Assembly (NCBI GenBank): GCA_022822525.1
Contig: JAJEBN010000100.1
Location: 30,783-94,782, forward strand
Length of the DNA stretch: 64,000 nucleotides
Direction: 5' to 3'
Origin: Acidimicrobiia bacterium
Lineage (GTDB): Bacteria; Actinomycetota; Acidimicrobiia; Acidimicrobiales; Poriferisodalaceae
This document shows, piece by piece, positions 24,523-33,103 of the stretch; position 1 is the first letter of the stretch; every line of letters starts with the position of its first letter. The notes under the pieces are model-generated. The model saw only the letters and a list, made by a program, of their open reading frames with translations, was not told the origin of the DNA and did no database searches. Made by a program: the position numbers and the translations under genes.

Positions 24523-24541
24523 CCGAATGCTGCGCCTGCGC
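24523..24541 (-). repeat. 19-mer shared with the paaA promoter region
   Basis: CCGAATGCTGCGCCTGCGC, one mismatch from 16335-16353. It lies just upstream of the arsR operator. Possibly a second shared promoter element; chance similarity cannot be excluded in GC-rich DNA. Confidence 0.3.
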
Positions 24542-24605
24542 CTGGGGCCGCTGCGGCTTCGCGCATCGACCGAGGGGCGCGCCGTCACTGCGTCCGAGGC
24601 CGGCC

Positions 24606-25655
24606 TCAGGCAAGCACTGCCACCGGGGTGCCGATGGGTGCCCAGTCATAGAGCTGGAGTGCCTTGTCGTCACGCTGGCGGACGCAGCCCAAAGACAAGA
24701 ACTGGCCGAGCTCGTCGTGGGTCTGTATCGGCGTGTCCCACCAAGTTCGGGGAATGGAATGGAAGCCGAGCCGGCCGCCTCCGATGCCCGTGGCAAACCG
24801 GACCATGTGCTCCATGGTGACGAGCCCGTTGTACGACATCGCCCACTCCGACTTCGAGTACACCTCCCACTGACCGGGCAGCGGCGAGTCCTCTCTCCCG
24901 CTCACGAGGTAGTTGTCGCGCACCGTCCCGTCGGACTCGACCAGCCAGACTCGCTGCGCTCCGCGCTCGTACACGATGTGCTTCTCGCCGGCGAGCCCGA
25001 CATCGGGTGCTGGGACACCGCCGAGCCAGAGCGCGCGTGCTCCGTCGCCATGTCGCACCGAGAAGCTGCCGTCGTCGTCGGGCTTCAGAAAGGCGCCATC
25101 GAAGCCGTCGGTGCCGGTGCTCCACACGGGTGCGGCCGGAGGTTCCGGCAGTGCCGGTGAGAAGTCCCGCACAGCAAGATTGCCGTCAGCTTGCATGATG
25201 AGCATGGCGTTCGAGCTCGTGCTGATGCCGGCGCGCCACACGACAGCGGACTCGCTGCCGAACGCGTCGAGCGTATGCACAACGACGTCACCATCGTGGG
25301 TCACGGTCAGTTGAAACCAACCGTTCCTCGACGTCAGCGCCTGCCCGACGCCAAGCCACTGGCCGGGCTGCAGCACACCGGCGGTGCGCAGCTCGGTGCC
25401 GACCGGCGCCGGGTCGCCGATGGCAGCAGGAACCTCGTCACCCGCATCAGGCTCGCCGGCAGCGAACGACGGCTCGGACGCACGATCGGACGGCGATCTG
25501 GTCCGTGCCCCGGCAGGGGCCAAGGGCGCCGCGAGCACCGCCAAGATCAGCACTGCGCTCAGCGTCAGGCGACCCCTGCGCCCAGGCCCTGCTACGCGCC
25601 AACACGCGGACCGGGGACCCGAGCCTGCAAGATGCGCGAACCAGTGCCCCAGCAC
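24606..25655 (-). CDS. exported L,D-transpeptidase (YkuD) with bulb-lectin-like domain
   Basis: Probable cell-wall enzyme forming 3-3 peptidoglycan cross-links or attaching proteins. From the GTG at 25655 the product is 349 aa. It has an extended signal region ending in LILAVLAAPLAPAGA, a B-lectin/bulb-lectin-type beta domain at about 80-190 (GQWLGVGQALTSRNGWFQL; MQADGNLAVRD, the QxDxN repeat), then a YkuD catalytic domain at about 215-349. The latter shows GEKHIVYERGAQRVWLV, LGFHSIPRTWWDTP and the nucleophile motif LSLGCVRQ, ending VAVLA. The His and Cys of the active site are present. The start is uncertain: the frame continues upstream into an amidase relic, where an ATG at 25721 also exists. 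No neighbouring gene is clearly linked to it. Confidence 0.78.
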   Translation of the reverse strand: MLGHWFAHLAGSGPRSACWRVAGPGRRGRLTLSAVLILAVLAAPLAPAGARTRSPSDRASEPSFAAGEPDAGDEVPAAIGDPAPVGTELRTAGVLQPGQWLGVGQALTSRNGWFQLTVTHDGDVVVHTLDAFGSESAVVWRAGISTSSNAMLIMQADGNLAVRDFSPALPEPPAAPVWSTGTDGFDGAFLKPDDDGSFSVRHGDGARALWLGGVPAPDVGLAGEKHIVYERGAQRVWLVESDGTVRDNYLVSGREDSPLPGQWEVYSKSEWAMSYNGLVTMEHMVRFATGIGGGRLGFHSIPRTWWDTPIQTHDELGQFLSLGCVRQRDDKALQLYDWAPIGTPVAVLA

Positions 25656-25670
25656 ATAATCGAAGAGTAG

Positions 25671-25790
25671 AACAGCGCGATGATCAGATCGACACCCTGG
25701 TTTTCGAGCACGTCCATGCATGCCCGCTCGAACGCCACCCGCTGCACCTGCGCCGACGCCAGTTCCGCCTCGGGGATCGCAGCGACCGGC
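25671..25790 (-). pseudogene. 120-bp relic of an amidase gene
   Basis: Aligned without gaps to the central part of the amidase gene at 16405-17769 (its bases about 16661-16780), with roughly four of five bases identical by eye. Its translation on the minus strand contains ELASAQVQRVAFERACMDVL, which matches EFASAQAQRVAFERACMEVF of the intact enzyme (about residues 327-366). Both ends of the similarity stop abruptly and neither a start nor the catalytic triad is present. Confidence 0.8.
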
Positions 25791-25861
25791 GCGTCATCGA
25801 GGTGTCAGATCACCGGCACTCCATGGCCCGCCGATGAACGGGGCATGTCCCGCGCGGCCCG

Positions 25862-28800
25862 TTAGGCCGAAGTGGGCCTTGACGTTGGCGTCGACGACCA
25901 CGCACCCCATCCCTGAGCGTTCTGGGCCCTGACTCGAACCCTGTAGGTCTTGCCGTTTGTCAGCGACGAAAGCACCGTGCTCAAGTTGGTCAGGTCGGAG
26001 TGGGACACGGCCGTATTCGTCGCCCAGCCGGTGCCGACCGCGGAGCAGTCGTCGTCGGTGTCGTTGCAGTACGCCACTTCGTACTGGGTGATGTCCGAGT
26101 GGTTCTTGGCGGGTGCCGTCCACGTCACGGTGATCTGTGTGTTGCCAGCCGTCAGTCGAGGCGCCGACGGCGGATTCGGTGCCCCCGGTGTTGCAGTTTC
26201 TTGACTCGTCCAGGCACTCTCGCCATGACTCCTGCTGATGGTGCGCATCTCCACGAGGTGCGAGTTGCCGTTGGTGATCCCGGAGATCGTGTAGCGCGTC
26301 GAACTCGAGCCGATCCCGGTCCTGGTCGTCCAGTCGTTGTAGTCGCTGGTGCAGTCCGTCGTGGTGTCGGTGTCGTCGCAGTACCGCAGTTGGAAGCTCG
26401 TGATCGTCGACCCCCGGGCATTCGGCCTGGGCCACGTCACGATCAGCTGCCGGTTGCCCGATGCCAGCGTCAGCGTGGGCGCATCGGGCGCGCCTCTCGG
26501 CATGCCCATGGCAGAGGCTGACCACGGGCTCTCACGGTTGTCGTTGGTCTTCGCACGTACCCGCACTTGGTACGCGGTGCCATTGACGAGGCTCCCGATG
26601 GTCGTGCTAGTGCTGTCGTCCGAATGGGTGTGCGTCTCCCAGGTGGCGGCCCACGTCGGATTTGAAGCACAGGTGAGAACCGTGGTGTCGGAGTTGGTCG
26701 CGGTGCAGGCCCGGTAGCGCACGTCATAGCCGTTGATGGTCGAACCGTTGGATCTCGGCACGATCCAATTCACGGTCAACACGGTGTCGCCCGTGGTCAA
26801 TCTCGGCGTGGTGGGTGCTGAGGGCGCGCCCACCGGCGTGCCGATCGCCGGCGTTTCGGACCACGGCCCCCAGCCCTTCTCGTTCTGGGCGCGCGCTCGC
26901 ACCTGATAGGCGGTGCCATTGGTCAGCCCGGTGATGATCCTCGACAGGCTCGCACCGGTGTCGCCGTGAACCCGCCAGTTCCCCCATGTCGGATTCGTGG
27001 CACAGGTCTTGACCGCGGTGTCGGAGTCGATCGCGGTGCAGGCCCGGTAGGCCACTTCGTAGTGCTCGATCGACGAGTCACGATTGTCTGGTTCTGTCCA
27101 CTCGACGCGCAGCTGGCGGTCGTCCGCCTGCGGCGTATCGATGACCGGAGCAGCGGGTACCGCAGCCGGGATAGCCGACTTGATCGGCGTCCAGCCGCTG
27201 TTGCCGGTGCCACTCCGGGCTCGAACCTGCACTTGGTATGCGGTGTCGTTTGTCAGCGAGGAAATCGTGGTTGACGTGGTGCCGGCGGCGACAGTTGTCG
27301 ACATCCATTGCTGGTTCCACTGCGGACTCGACGTGCAGTCTTTCCGTGTCGCTGTGCAGTCGCGGTACTCCACTTCGTAGTTGTCGATGGTGGATCCGTG
27401 CGACTCCGGCTCGTTCCACGACACCACGAGCTGCATGTGGCTTGGCTCCAAGGTCAGCCCGGTGGGTGTCGACGGAGCCGCCAGAGGGGTGGTGCCGACA
27501 ACGGGCGACCAGGGCCCGAGGCCGTTGGCGTTGCGGGCTCTCACCCGCGCCTCGTACTTGGTGCCATTGGTCAGCCCTGTGATGGTCGCAGCGGTGCTGC
27601 TGGCCGCGTAGGTCCGCTCGGCCCAGTTCCCCCACGTCGGATTCGTGGCACAGGTCTTGACCGCGGTGTCGGAGTCGGTCGCGGTGCAGGCCCTGTATCC
27701 CACGATGTACTGGGTGATCGCCAGCCCGTTGCTGCCTGGCTCGCTCCACGAGAGGCTGAACTTGCGGTCGCCCGGGTTGATGTTCGGAGCATCGGGAGCT
27801 TCGGGCCGCAGTGACGGCGTGCCCGTCGCGGACGACGACCACGGGCCCAAGCCCTGGCCTGCGCCGCCGACATCGTTGACGGCTCGGACGCGCACCCGGT
27901 AGGTGGTGCCGTTGTTCAACGACGTGATCGTGTAGGTGGTCTCGGGCGGGTCTCCGCCGCTCCCCGTGACTGTGCCTGGCGATGACCAGTCGCCGTCGAT
28001 GCTGCAATCCGCCGTGCTCACGCAGTGCGCGACGTCGTAGCGAACGATGGCCGAACCGTTGTCGGCCGGCGCCTTCCACGCCACCACCAGCGATTCGTTG
28101 CCCGGCGTCAGCGTGGGAGTCGCGGGCTTGGCCGGCTTGCCGAGCGGCGTCGATTCTTCCGATGCCGAGTACGGCCCGACGCCAGTGGCAATGCGGGCCC
28201 GCACTCGCACCTGGTACTTGGTGGCATTCGCAAGGTTCGTGATCGTCAACCGGAGGTCGGTGAGGTCGGTGTGGGTTCTTGTCTGCCAGCCGCCCCAACG
28301 CGGATTCGAGCTGCAATCCCTCGGCGTCGCGGTGCACGCCCGGAACTGGACGTTGTAGCCGTTGATCGTGGTGCCGTTATCCGTAGGCGCCGTCCACGAA
28401 GCGACGATCTGGCGGTCCCCGGCTACGAGCGTCGGCATTCCAGGGGCGTCGGGCAGGGCCCTCGGCGTACCCGTCCTGCTCGCCGACCACGGGCCAATGC
28501 CTTGGTCTGTGCCGCCGAGACTGTTGATGGCCCGGACGCGCACCTTGTAGGCCGTGTCATTGTTCAGCCCGGTGATTTCGTGCCTCGTGTCGGTGCCTGT
28601 GTCGAAGGCATCAAGCCAGTCTGTTGACGTGCTGGCACAGGTGCCGGTGCAGTACTCGACGTCATAGCCGGTGATGTCGAGACCGTTGTCGGCCGGCGCA
28701 ACCCAGGTCACCACGAGCTTCTGGTTACCTGGCTCCGCGGTCGGGGTGCTCGGCCTCGCCGGCACCGAGACCGGTGTCGTCTTGCTGGCTGTCGACCACG

Positions 28801-30703
28801 GCCCCACGCCGTTGGCGTTGCGAGCCCGCACCTGCACCTCGTAGGCGGTGCCGTTGACCAGCCCAGTGATCGTCACGATCTTGCCGGTACCGGAATGGCT
28901 GCGCGCCCGCCAGCTGCCCCAGGTCACGTCGTCGTCATCGGACTCGCAGGTCAGCACCGTCGTGTCGCCATCGGTTGCGGTACACGCCCGGTACTGCACG
29001 TCGTAGTCGGTGATGGCCGACCCGGAGTATCCGGGCTCGTTCCATTGCACGAGGATCTGGCGGTCGCCCTCGGTCAAAGCAGGGGCGCGCTCGAAGCTCG
29101 GCAGCTCCTCAGGTGTTGCAGACTGAGTTGGCGACCAGTCGCTCTCGCTCCCGCCGCTGCGGGATCGCACCTGCACCTCGTGCTTGACGCCGTTGCTCAG
29201 CTTGGTGATCGTGGTGGTGGTGCCGGTGCCCGAATGGCTGTGGGGCGTCCAGCTGCCGCATGTCAGGCTCGAGCCGCACGTCCGGTATCGAAGGTCGTAG
29301 CCGTCAATGGTTCCGCCGCTCGGGGGCGTCGACGGCGCCCACGTCACCTTCAACTGCTCGTTCGCGGCTTCCACGGTCAGGCTGGCCGGAACCGAGGGCC
29401 GCCCTGTCTGCACTTCCGGTATGCCCGACACGATCTGCGACCATGAGCCGAGCCCGAAAATGTTGCGGGCCCGTACCCGCACTTGGTAGGCGGTCCCGTT
29501 GGCGAGGCCGGTGATGGTCGTGCTGGTGCCCGTGCCCGAGTGGGCATGTGCGGTCCAGCCGCCCCAGCTCGCGCCGGACGTGCAGGTGCTCGGCGTGGCC
29601 GTGCACGCGCGGTACTCCACCACGTAGCCGGAGACCGCTGCACCGACTGCGCTGGTGGGCGCCCTCCACGACACTGCCAGACCGGCGTTCCGGGCAGACG
29701 CCGCGAGCGACGTCGGCGTGCTCGGCGGATCGGTGCCGATGGCCGTCAGCGTGCCTGCCGCGGCACGCGCCGCAGTATCGATGCGGTCCGATCCGCTGAT
29801 CCTGTGCAGAGCCGCCGTCGGGGCGAGGGTGCGCAGGCGGGCATGCAAGCTGGTGTCGAGCGCCGCGCTCCCACCAACCAGCACGATCGCACGCGGCCGC
29901 AGCTCCTCGATGCGGCGCTCGGTGGGAGCGGTCAGCGCACTCGTCTGGGAGTACAGCACTGCTCCGCCGGTGGTGATGGCCGCGTAGGCAGCGGCAACTC
30001 CCATGTCTGCTGGGCTCCACCCGTTCGCGACCACCACGGTGGTGGAGAGGTTGGGCGCCGCCGCCGCTGCGGTGTCGGTACGGGACGCACCGCTGTGGCG
30101 CGGCACGCTCTGCACCGATGGCGCGAGCTCTCGGACTCGATCGGCGAGCGACGCTGCGAGCACCACCGTGCCTCCGACGAATTCGACCTGCAAAGGCTGC
30201 TGCTCGCGGATGATGCGTTCGGTCGGCGCCGTGAGGTCGTCGGCGTTGGCCAGCAGCACTGCTGCGTTGGGCCTTGTCGCCGCCAACGCAGCCGCCACGC
30301 CCGTGTCCGCGGCGCTGAAGCCGTTCGCCACAATGAATGTGGTGGCGTTCGACGGCACTGCCTTCGCAGCCGTGTCGAAGCGGTCGGCGCCCTCGATCCG
30401 CCGGACTGCGGCACCGCCAACCAGTGCGACCACCTCGTCTTGCACTGCGGTTGACAGCGCAGCCGTGCCGCCGACCAGGATCACCGCCGACGGCTGGCGG
30501 TCTCGGATGAAGCTTGCTGTACGGGCGGTGAGCTCTCTCGAGTTCGCATACAGCACCACTGCGTCGGATTGGCTGCCGCTCTCAAGGGCTGCGAGGGCCG
30601 ATGCAACGGCTGAGTCGGCAGAACTCCAGCCGTTGGCGATGACCACGGTGCCGATGGACCGAGTCTGCGCCGACGCCGCGGGTGCCAGCACGGCTGCGAT
30701 CAA
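25862..30703 (-). CDS. large exported protein: three CWB2 cell-wall-binding repeats and twelve FN3 domains
   Basis: A surface protein of at least 1613 aa. Residues about 15-325 contain three CWB2 (cell wall binding repeat 2) units, each with the series VxANGWSSAD, VxLVGGTAAL, and a closing RIxGxDRxDTAAxA. From about 330 to the end there are twelve fibronectin type III domains of about 100-110 aa, each with a W-x-x-P strand, a Y-x-V/L-x-Y strand, and NGTxYxVRVRAxN. Most carry a two-Cys insertion (RACTATPSTC and similar) that could form a disulfide. It is probably attached through CWB2 and projects the FN3 stalk. The only start codon in the family-like region is a TTG at 30703 inside the signal peptide. 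The frame continues upstream with a good signal sequence but no ATG or GTG before an in-frame stop near 30836, so a CTG start (30769/30772 or 30817) or a 5' lesion is possible. Confidence 0.85.
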   Translation of the reverse strand: MIAAVLAPAASAQTRSIGTVVIANGWSSADSAVASALAALESGSQSDAVVLYANSRELTARTASFIRDRQPSAVILVGGTAALSTAVQDEVVALVGGAAVRRIEGADRFDTAAKAVPSNATTFIVANGFSAADTGVAAALAATRPNAAVLLANADDLTAPTERIIREQQPLQVEFVGGTVVLAASLADRVRELAPSVQSVPRHSGASRTDTAAAAAPNLSTTVVVANGWSPADMGVAAAYAAITTGGAVLYSQTSALTAPTERRIEELRPRAIVLVGGSAALDTSLHARLRTLAPTAALHRISGSDRIDTAARAAAGTLTAIGTDPPSTPTSLAASARNAGLAVSWRAPTSAVGAAVSGYVVEYRACTATPSTCTSGASWGGWTAHAHSGTGTSTTITGLANGTAYQVRVRARNIFGLGSWSQIVSGIPEVQTGRPSVPASLTVEAANEQLKVTWAPSTPPSGGTIDGYDLRYRTCGSSLTCGSWTPHSHSGTGTTTTITKLSNGVKHEVQVRSRSGGSESDWSPTQSATPEELPSFERAPALTEGDRQILVQWNEPGYSGSAITDYDVQYRACTATDGDTTVLTCESDDDDVTWGSWRARSHSGTGKIVTITGLVNGTAYEVQVRARNANGVGPWSTASKTTPVSVPARPSTPTAEPGNQKLVVTWVAPADNGLDITGYDVEYCTGTCASTSTDWLDAFDTGTDTRHEITGLNNDTAYKVRVRAINSLGGTDQGIGPWSASRTGTPRALPDAPGMPTLVAGDRQIVASWTAPTDNGTTINGYNVQFRACTATPRDCSSNPRWGGWQTRTHTDLTDLRLTITNLANATKYQVRVRARIATGVGPYSASEESTPLGKPAKPATPTLTPGNESLVVAWKAPADNGSAIVRYDVAHCVSTADCSIDGDWSSPGTVTGSGGDPPETTYTITSLNNGTTYRVRVRAVNDVGGAGQGLGPWSSSATGTPSLRPEAPDAPNINPGDRKFSLSWSEPGSNGLAITQYIVGYRACTATDSDTAVKTCATNPTWGNWAERTYAASSTAATITGLTNGTKYEARVRARNANGLGPWSPVVGTTPLAAPSTPTGLTLEPSHMQLVVSWNEPESHGSTIDNYEVEYRDCTATRKDCTSSPQWNQQWMSTTVAAGTTSTTISSLTNDTAYQVQVRARSGTGNSGWTPIKSAIPAAVPAAPVIDTPQADDRQLRVEWTEPDNRDSSIEHYEVAYRACTAIDSDTAVKTCATNPTWGNWRVHGDTGASLSRIITGLTNGTAYQVRARAQNEKGWGPWSETPAIGTPVGAPSAPTTPRLTTGDTVLTVNWIVPRSNGSTINGYDVRYRACTATNSDTTVLTCASNPTWAATWETHTHSDDSTSTTIGSLVNGTAYQVRVRAKTNDNRESPWSASAMGMPRGAPDAPTLTLASGNRQLIVTWPRPNARGSTITSFQLRYCDDTDTTTDCTSDYNDWTTRTGIGSSSTRYTISGITNGNSHLVEMRTISRSHGESAWTSQETATPGAPNPPSAPRLTAGNTQITVTWTAPAKNHSDITQYEVAYCNDTDDDCSAVGTGWATNTAVSHSDLTNLSTVLSSLTNGKTYRVRVRAQNAQGWGAWSSTPTSRPTSA

Positions 30704-30848
30704 CGCGAGGACTGCACAGGCGGCCCCGCCGCCGCGCAGTCCCCGACGCAGTCCGGACCGGGTGCTCAGCAGCCGTTCCCGAAGTGCGCGAGAGCCGCCC
30801 CAATATCGCCGGTGCAGCCCGCTGAGCGGTCCAAATTACGTCAATGCA

Positions 30849-30859
30849 GGCATTATGCC
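30849..30859. repeat. palindrome upstream of CWB2-FN3 gene
   Basis: GGCATTATGCC, a perfect odd palindrome whose minus-strand reading includes CATAAT, a possible -10 box. It lies in the 214-bp gap between the CWB2-FN3 gene and the phosphorylase gene, which holds no other recognisable feature. Confidence 0.35.
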
Positions 30860-30917
30860 GGACTCTATTTCTCGCCACTCTGCGGGTAGGGGATGGCAGA
30901 TTGGCGGCGGGCCGATG

Positions 30918-31697
30918 TCAGATCATCGACACCGTGCGGCCGAGCAGCCTGAACAGCGGTTCCTTGGTGGCTTCGAGCGCTTCGGAGACCTCTTCGTGGG
31001 AGATCTCGCCGTCGAACATCCCGGCTGCCATGTTGGCTACGACGGCGATGCCGGCGTAAGGGATGCCGGCCTCACGGGCCAGCGCCACCTCGGGATAGCC
31101 GGTCATCCCGACGACGCTGCCGCCCATCTGGGCGTACATGCGGATCTCCGCCGGCGTCTCGAATCTGGGCCCGTTCGTGCAGACGTAGGTCGCCTTCTGC
31201 GCTATGTCGATGTGCTCGGCATCGGCGGCCACCGCCAGCACGGCGCGCAGCTTCGGGTCATAGGGCGTCGTCATGTCGGTGTGGACCACCTGGCCGGGCC
31301 GGTCGAAGAAGGTGGCGTCACGGCCCGTGGTGAACTCCAGGTAGTCGTCGAGCAGCAGGAACGCCCCGGTCCCCCGCTCGGGCACCATCGAGCCGACGAC
31401 GCTCACGGCCAGGATGGCCGTGGCGCCCAGGTCCCCAATGGCGGCGATGTTGGCCCGGTAGTTGATCGCTGAGGGCGGGATCGAATGGTCGCCGCCGTGG
31501 CGCGGCACGAACACGATGCTCCGGCCATGCCAGCGGCCCGTCATGGCGTGAGCCTCGCCCCAGTCGGTCTGCACTTCATGGTGCTGGGCTCCGCTCAGGC
31601 CAGGCAGCTCGTAGAAGCCCGTCCCCGCGATGATCCCCACGGGGGCACGCCCGGGGTCTGCTCCGCCGGTCTCGCTCGCCTCGCTCATCTCACTCAC
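30918..31697 (-). CDS. mtnP: methylthioadenosine/methylthioinosine-type nucleoside phosphorylase
   Basis: Trimeric purine nucleoside phosphorylase family (PNP_UDP_2), 259 aa, releasing a purine base from a (methylthio)nucleoside with phosphate. Marks: GIIAGTGFYEL, the phosphate loop PRHGGDHSIPPSAINYRANI, and CTNGPRFETPAEI followed by MTGYPEVALAREAGI. The base-binding segment reads VVANMAAG, with Asn where MTA phosphorylases usually have Asp (TDYD). That suggests preference for 6-oxopurines such as methylthioinosine. Its GTG start overlaps the stop of the deaminase gene upstream by 4 nt, so deamination followed by phosphorolysis is the likely pathway. Specificity is an inference. Confidence 0.87.
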   Translation of the reverse strand: MSEMSEASETGGADPGRAPVGIIAGTGFYELPGLSGAQHHEVQTDWGEAHAMTGRWHGRSIVFVPRHGGDHSIPPSAINYRANIAAIGDLGATAILAVSVVGSMVPERGTGAFLLLDDYLEFTTGRDATFFDRPGQVVHTDMTTPYDPKLRAVLAVAADAEHIDIAQKATYVCTNGPRFETPAEIRMYAQMGGSVVGMTGYPEVALAREAGIPYAGIAVVANMAAGMFDGEISHEEVSEALEATKEPLFRLLGRTVSMI

Positions 31698-33037
31698 GTC
31701 CCAGATTCCTGCGCCAACCGTTGCGCTCGATGCTGCACCTCATAGCGGGCGCGCGCCTCGTCGACGGTGAGACAGACACGGTCCGCGACGACCCGCTCGC
31801 CTCCGACCCACACATCGGTGACGTGGCGGCTGCCGCCGGACCATGCCACATGAGCGATCAGTTCCTGCGGGGAGGTGACCGGCACGAACGCAACATCGTC
31901 GATGTCGAGGCGGATCATGTCAGCCCAGCGACCCGCTTCCAGCACGCCGATGTCCAAGCCGAGCGCCTCGCCGCCGCTGCGAGTGGCCATCGAGATGACC
32001 TGCTGCGCGCTCATCACGGTGGGATCGAGCGCTGTCACCCGCGCCAGCAGCGAGGCAATCTTGATCTCCTCCCACAGGTCGAGGTCGTCGTTGGAGGCGG
32101 GGCCGTCGGTGGCCAGCGCGACCGTGATGCCCCGCTCGATCATCTCGGGCACCCGCGCCACGCCCGAACCCAGCTTCATGTTGCTGACCGGGCAGTGCGC
32201 CACGGCCACCCCCGCCGAGGCGTAGATGTCGAGGTCGGCGTCGTCGAGCCAGACGCTGTGCGCAGCCAGCACCCTGCCTTCCAGCGCTCCGGCATCAGCA
32301 AGGAGCCTCGGCACGCTGGCGCCGTCGTGCTTGTTGGCCAGCGCGTCGCCCTCATCGGCGGTCTCGGCGACGTGAATATGCAGCAGGGCGTCGCGCTCGC
32401 GGGCGGCGGCGGCAATCTCCGCGCACGGGCCCACGCCGAGGTCGTACGCCGAATGCGGCGCGAACCCGACGGTGACGCGGCCCGACGGGTCGTTCTGCTC
32501 GTCGTGTACCCGGGCGATCTCAGCAACGCGGTCGGCGACGCTGCCGCCCTGGTCGAGGTGCGCCACCGACAGCACTCCCGGGCACATGACCTGCCGGATG
32601 CCGGCCTGGCGGCCCGCATCGATCACCTCGTGCTCGAAGGCGTACATCTCGCAGGTGGTCGTCACACCCGAGCGCAGCATCTCGACCGAGCCCATCGTCA
32701 TTCCCCACCACACATCGGACGGTCGCAGGCGCCCCTCACGCGGCCACATCACCTCGGTGAGCCATGCCATCAGCGGCAGCCCGTCGCCTGCGCCGCGCAC
32801 GAGCGTCATCGGCGTGTGTGCATGGGTGTTCACGAGTCCCGGCATCAGCAGGCCGCCCATGTCGATCACCGGCGCATCGGTGGCGGGCGCATCCGCTGCG
32901 GCACCCACCCAGGCAATCCGCCCGTCGGCCCCCACGTCGACGGCGCCCTGATCGAACACGGCAAACGGCTCATCACAGGTCAGGACCACATCGGCCAGGA
33001 ATCGGGCGCCGTCCGCGCCAGGTGAAGAGTTCGCCAC
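31694..33037 (-). CDS. mtaD: amidohydrolase, 5'-methylthioadenosine/S-adenosylhomocysteine deaminase-like
   Basis: Metal-dependent TIM-barrel deaminase of the MtaD/SsnA/AtzC group, 447 aa. Metal ligands are visible: HAH in VNTHAHTPM, His in LLHIHVAETADEGD, His in AAHSVWLDD, and Asp in ALATDGPASNDDLD. The CPVSNMKLGSG segment is typical of MTA/SAH deaminases. It is translationally coupled to the phosphorylase gene downstream, which supports a methylthioadenosine to methylthioinosine to hypoxanthine route. Other adenosine-type or guanine-type substrates cannot be excluded. It begins with GTG at 33037 and is divergent from the permease gene. Confidence 0.85.
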   Translation of the reverse strand: MANSSPGADGARFLADVVLTCDEPFAVFDQGAVDVGADGRIAWVGAAADAPATDAPVIDMGGLLMPGLVNTHAHTPMTLVRGAGDGLPLMAWLTEVMWPREGRLRPSDVWWGMTMGSVEMLRSGVTTTCEMYAFEHEVIDAGRQAGIRQVMCPGVLSVAHLDQGGSVADRVAEIARVHDEQNDPSGRVTVGFAPHSAYDLGVGPCAEIAAAARERDALLHIHVAETADEGDALANKHDGASVPRLLADAGALEGRVLAAHSVWLDDADLDIYASAGVAVAHCPVSNMKLGSGVARVPEMIERGITVALATDGPASNDDLDLWEEIKIASLLARVTALDPTVMSAQQVISMATRSGGEALGLDIGVLEAGRWADMIRLDIDDVAFVPVTSPQELIAHVAWSGGSRHVTDVWVGGERVVADRVCLTVDEARARYEVQHRAQRLAQESGT

Positions 33038-33089
33038 AGCCTCATCTTCGCACCGGTCGGCTGCCGCGGGTCAACGCGTGGGCCCATGC

Positions 33090-33095
33090 CACAAT
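33090..33095 (+). promoter_or_regulatory. -10 box of leaderless permease gene
   Basis: CACAAT, 8 nt before the GTG at 33104. An ATG at 33086 lies upstream of the box, so the GTG is the better start. Confidence 0.35.
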
Positions 33096-33103
33096 CTGCG
33101 GCC

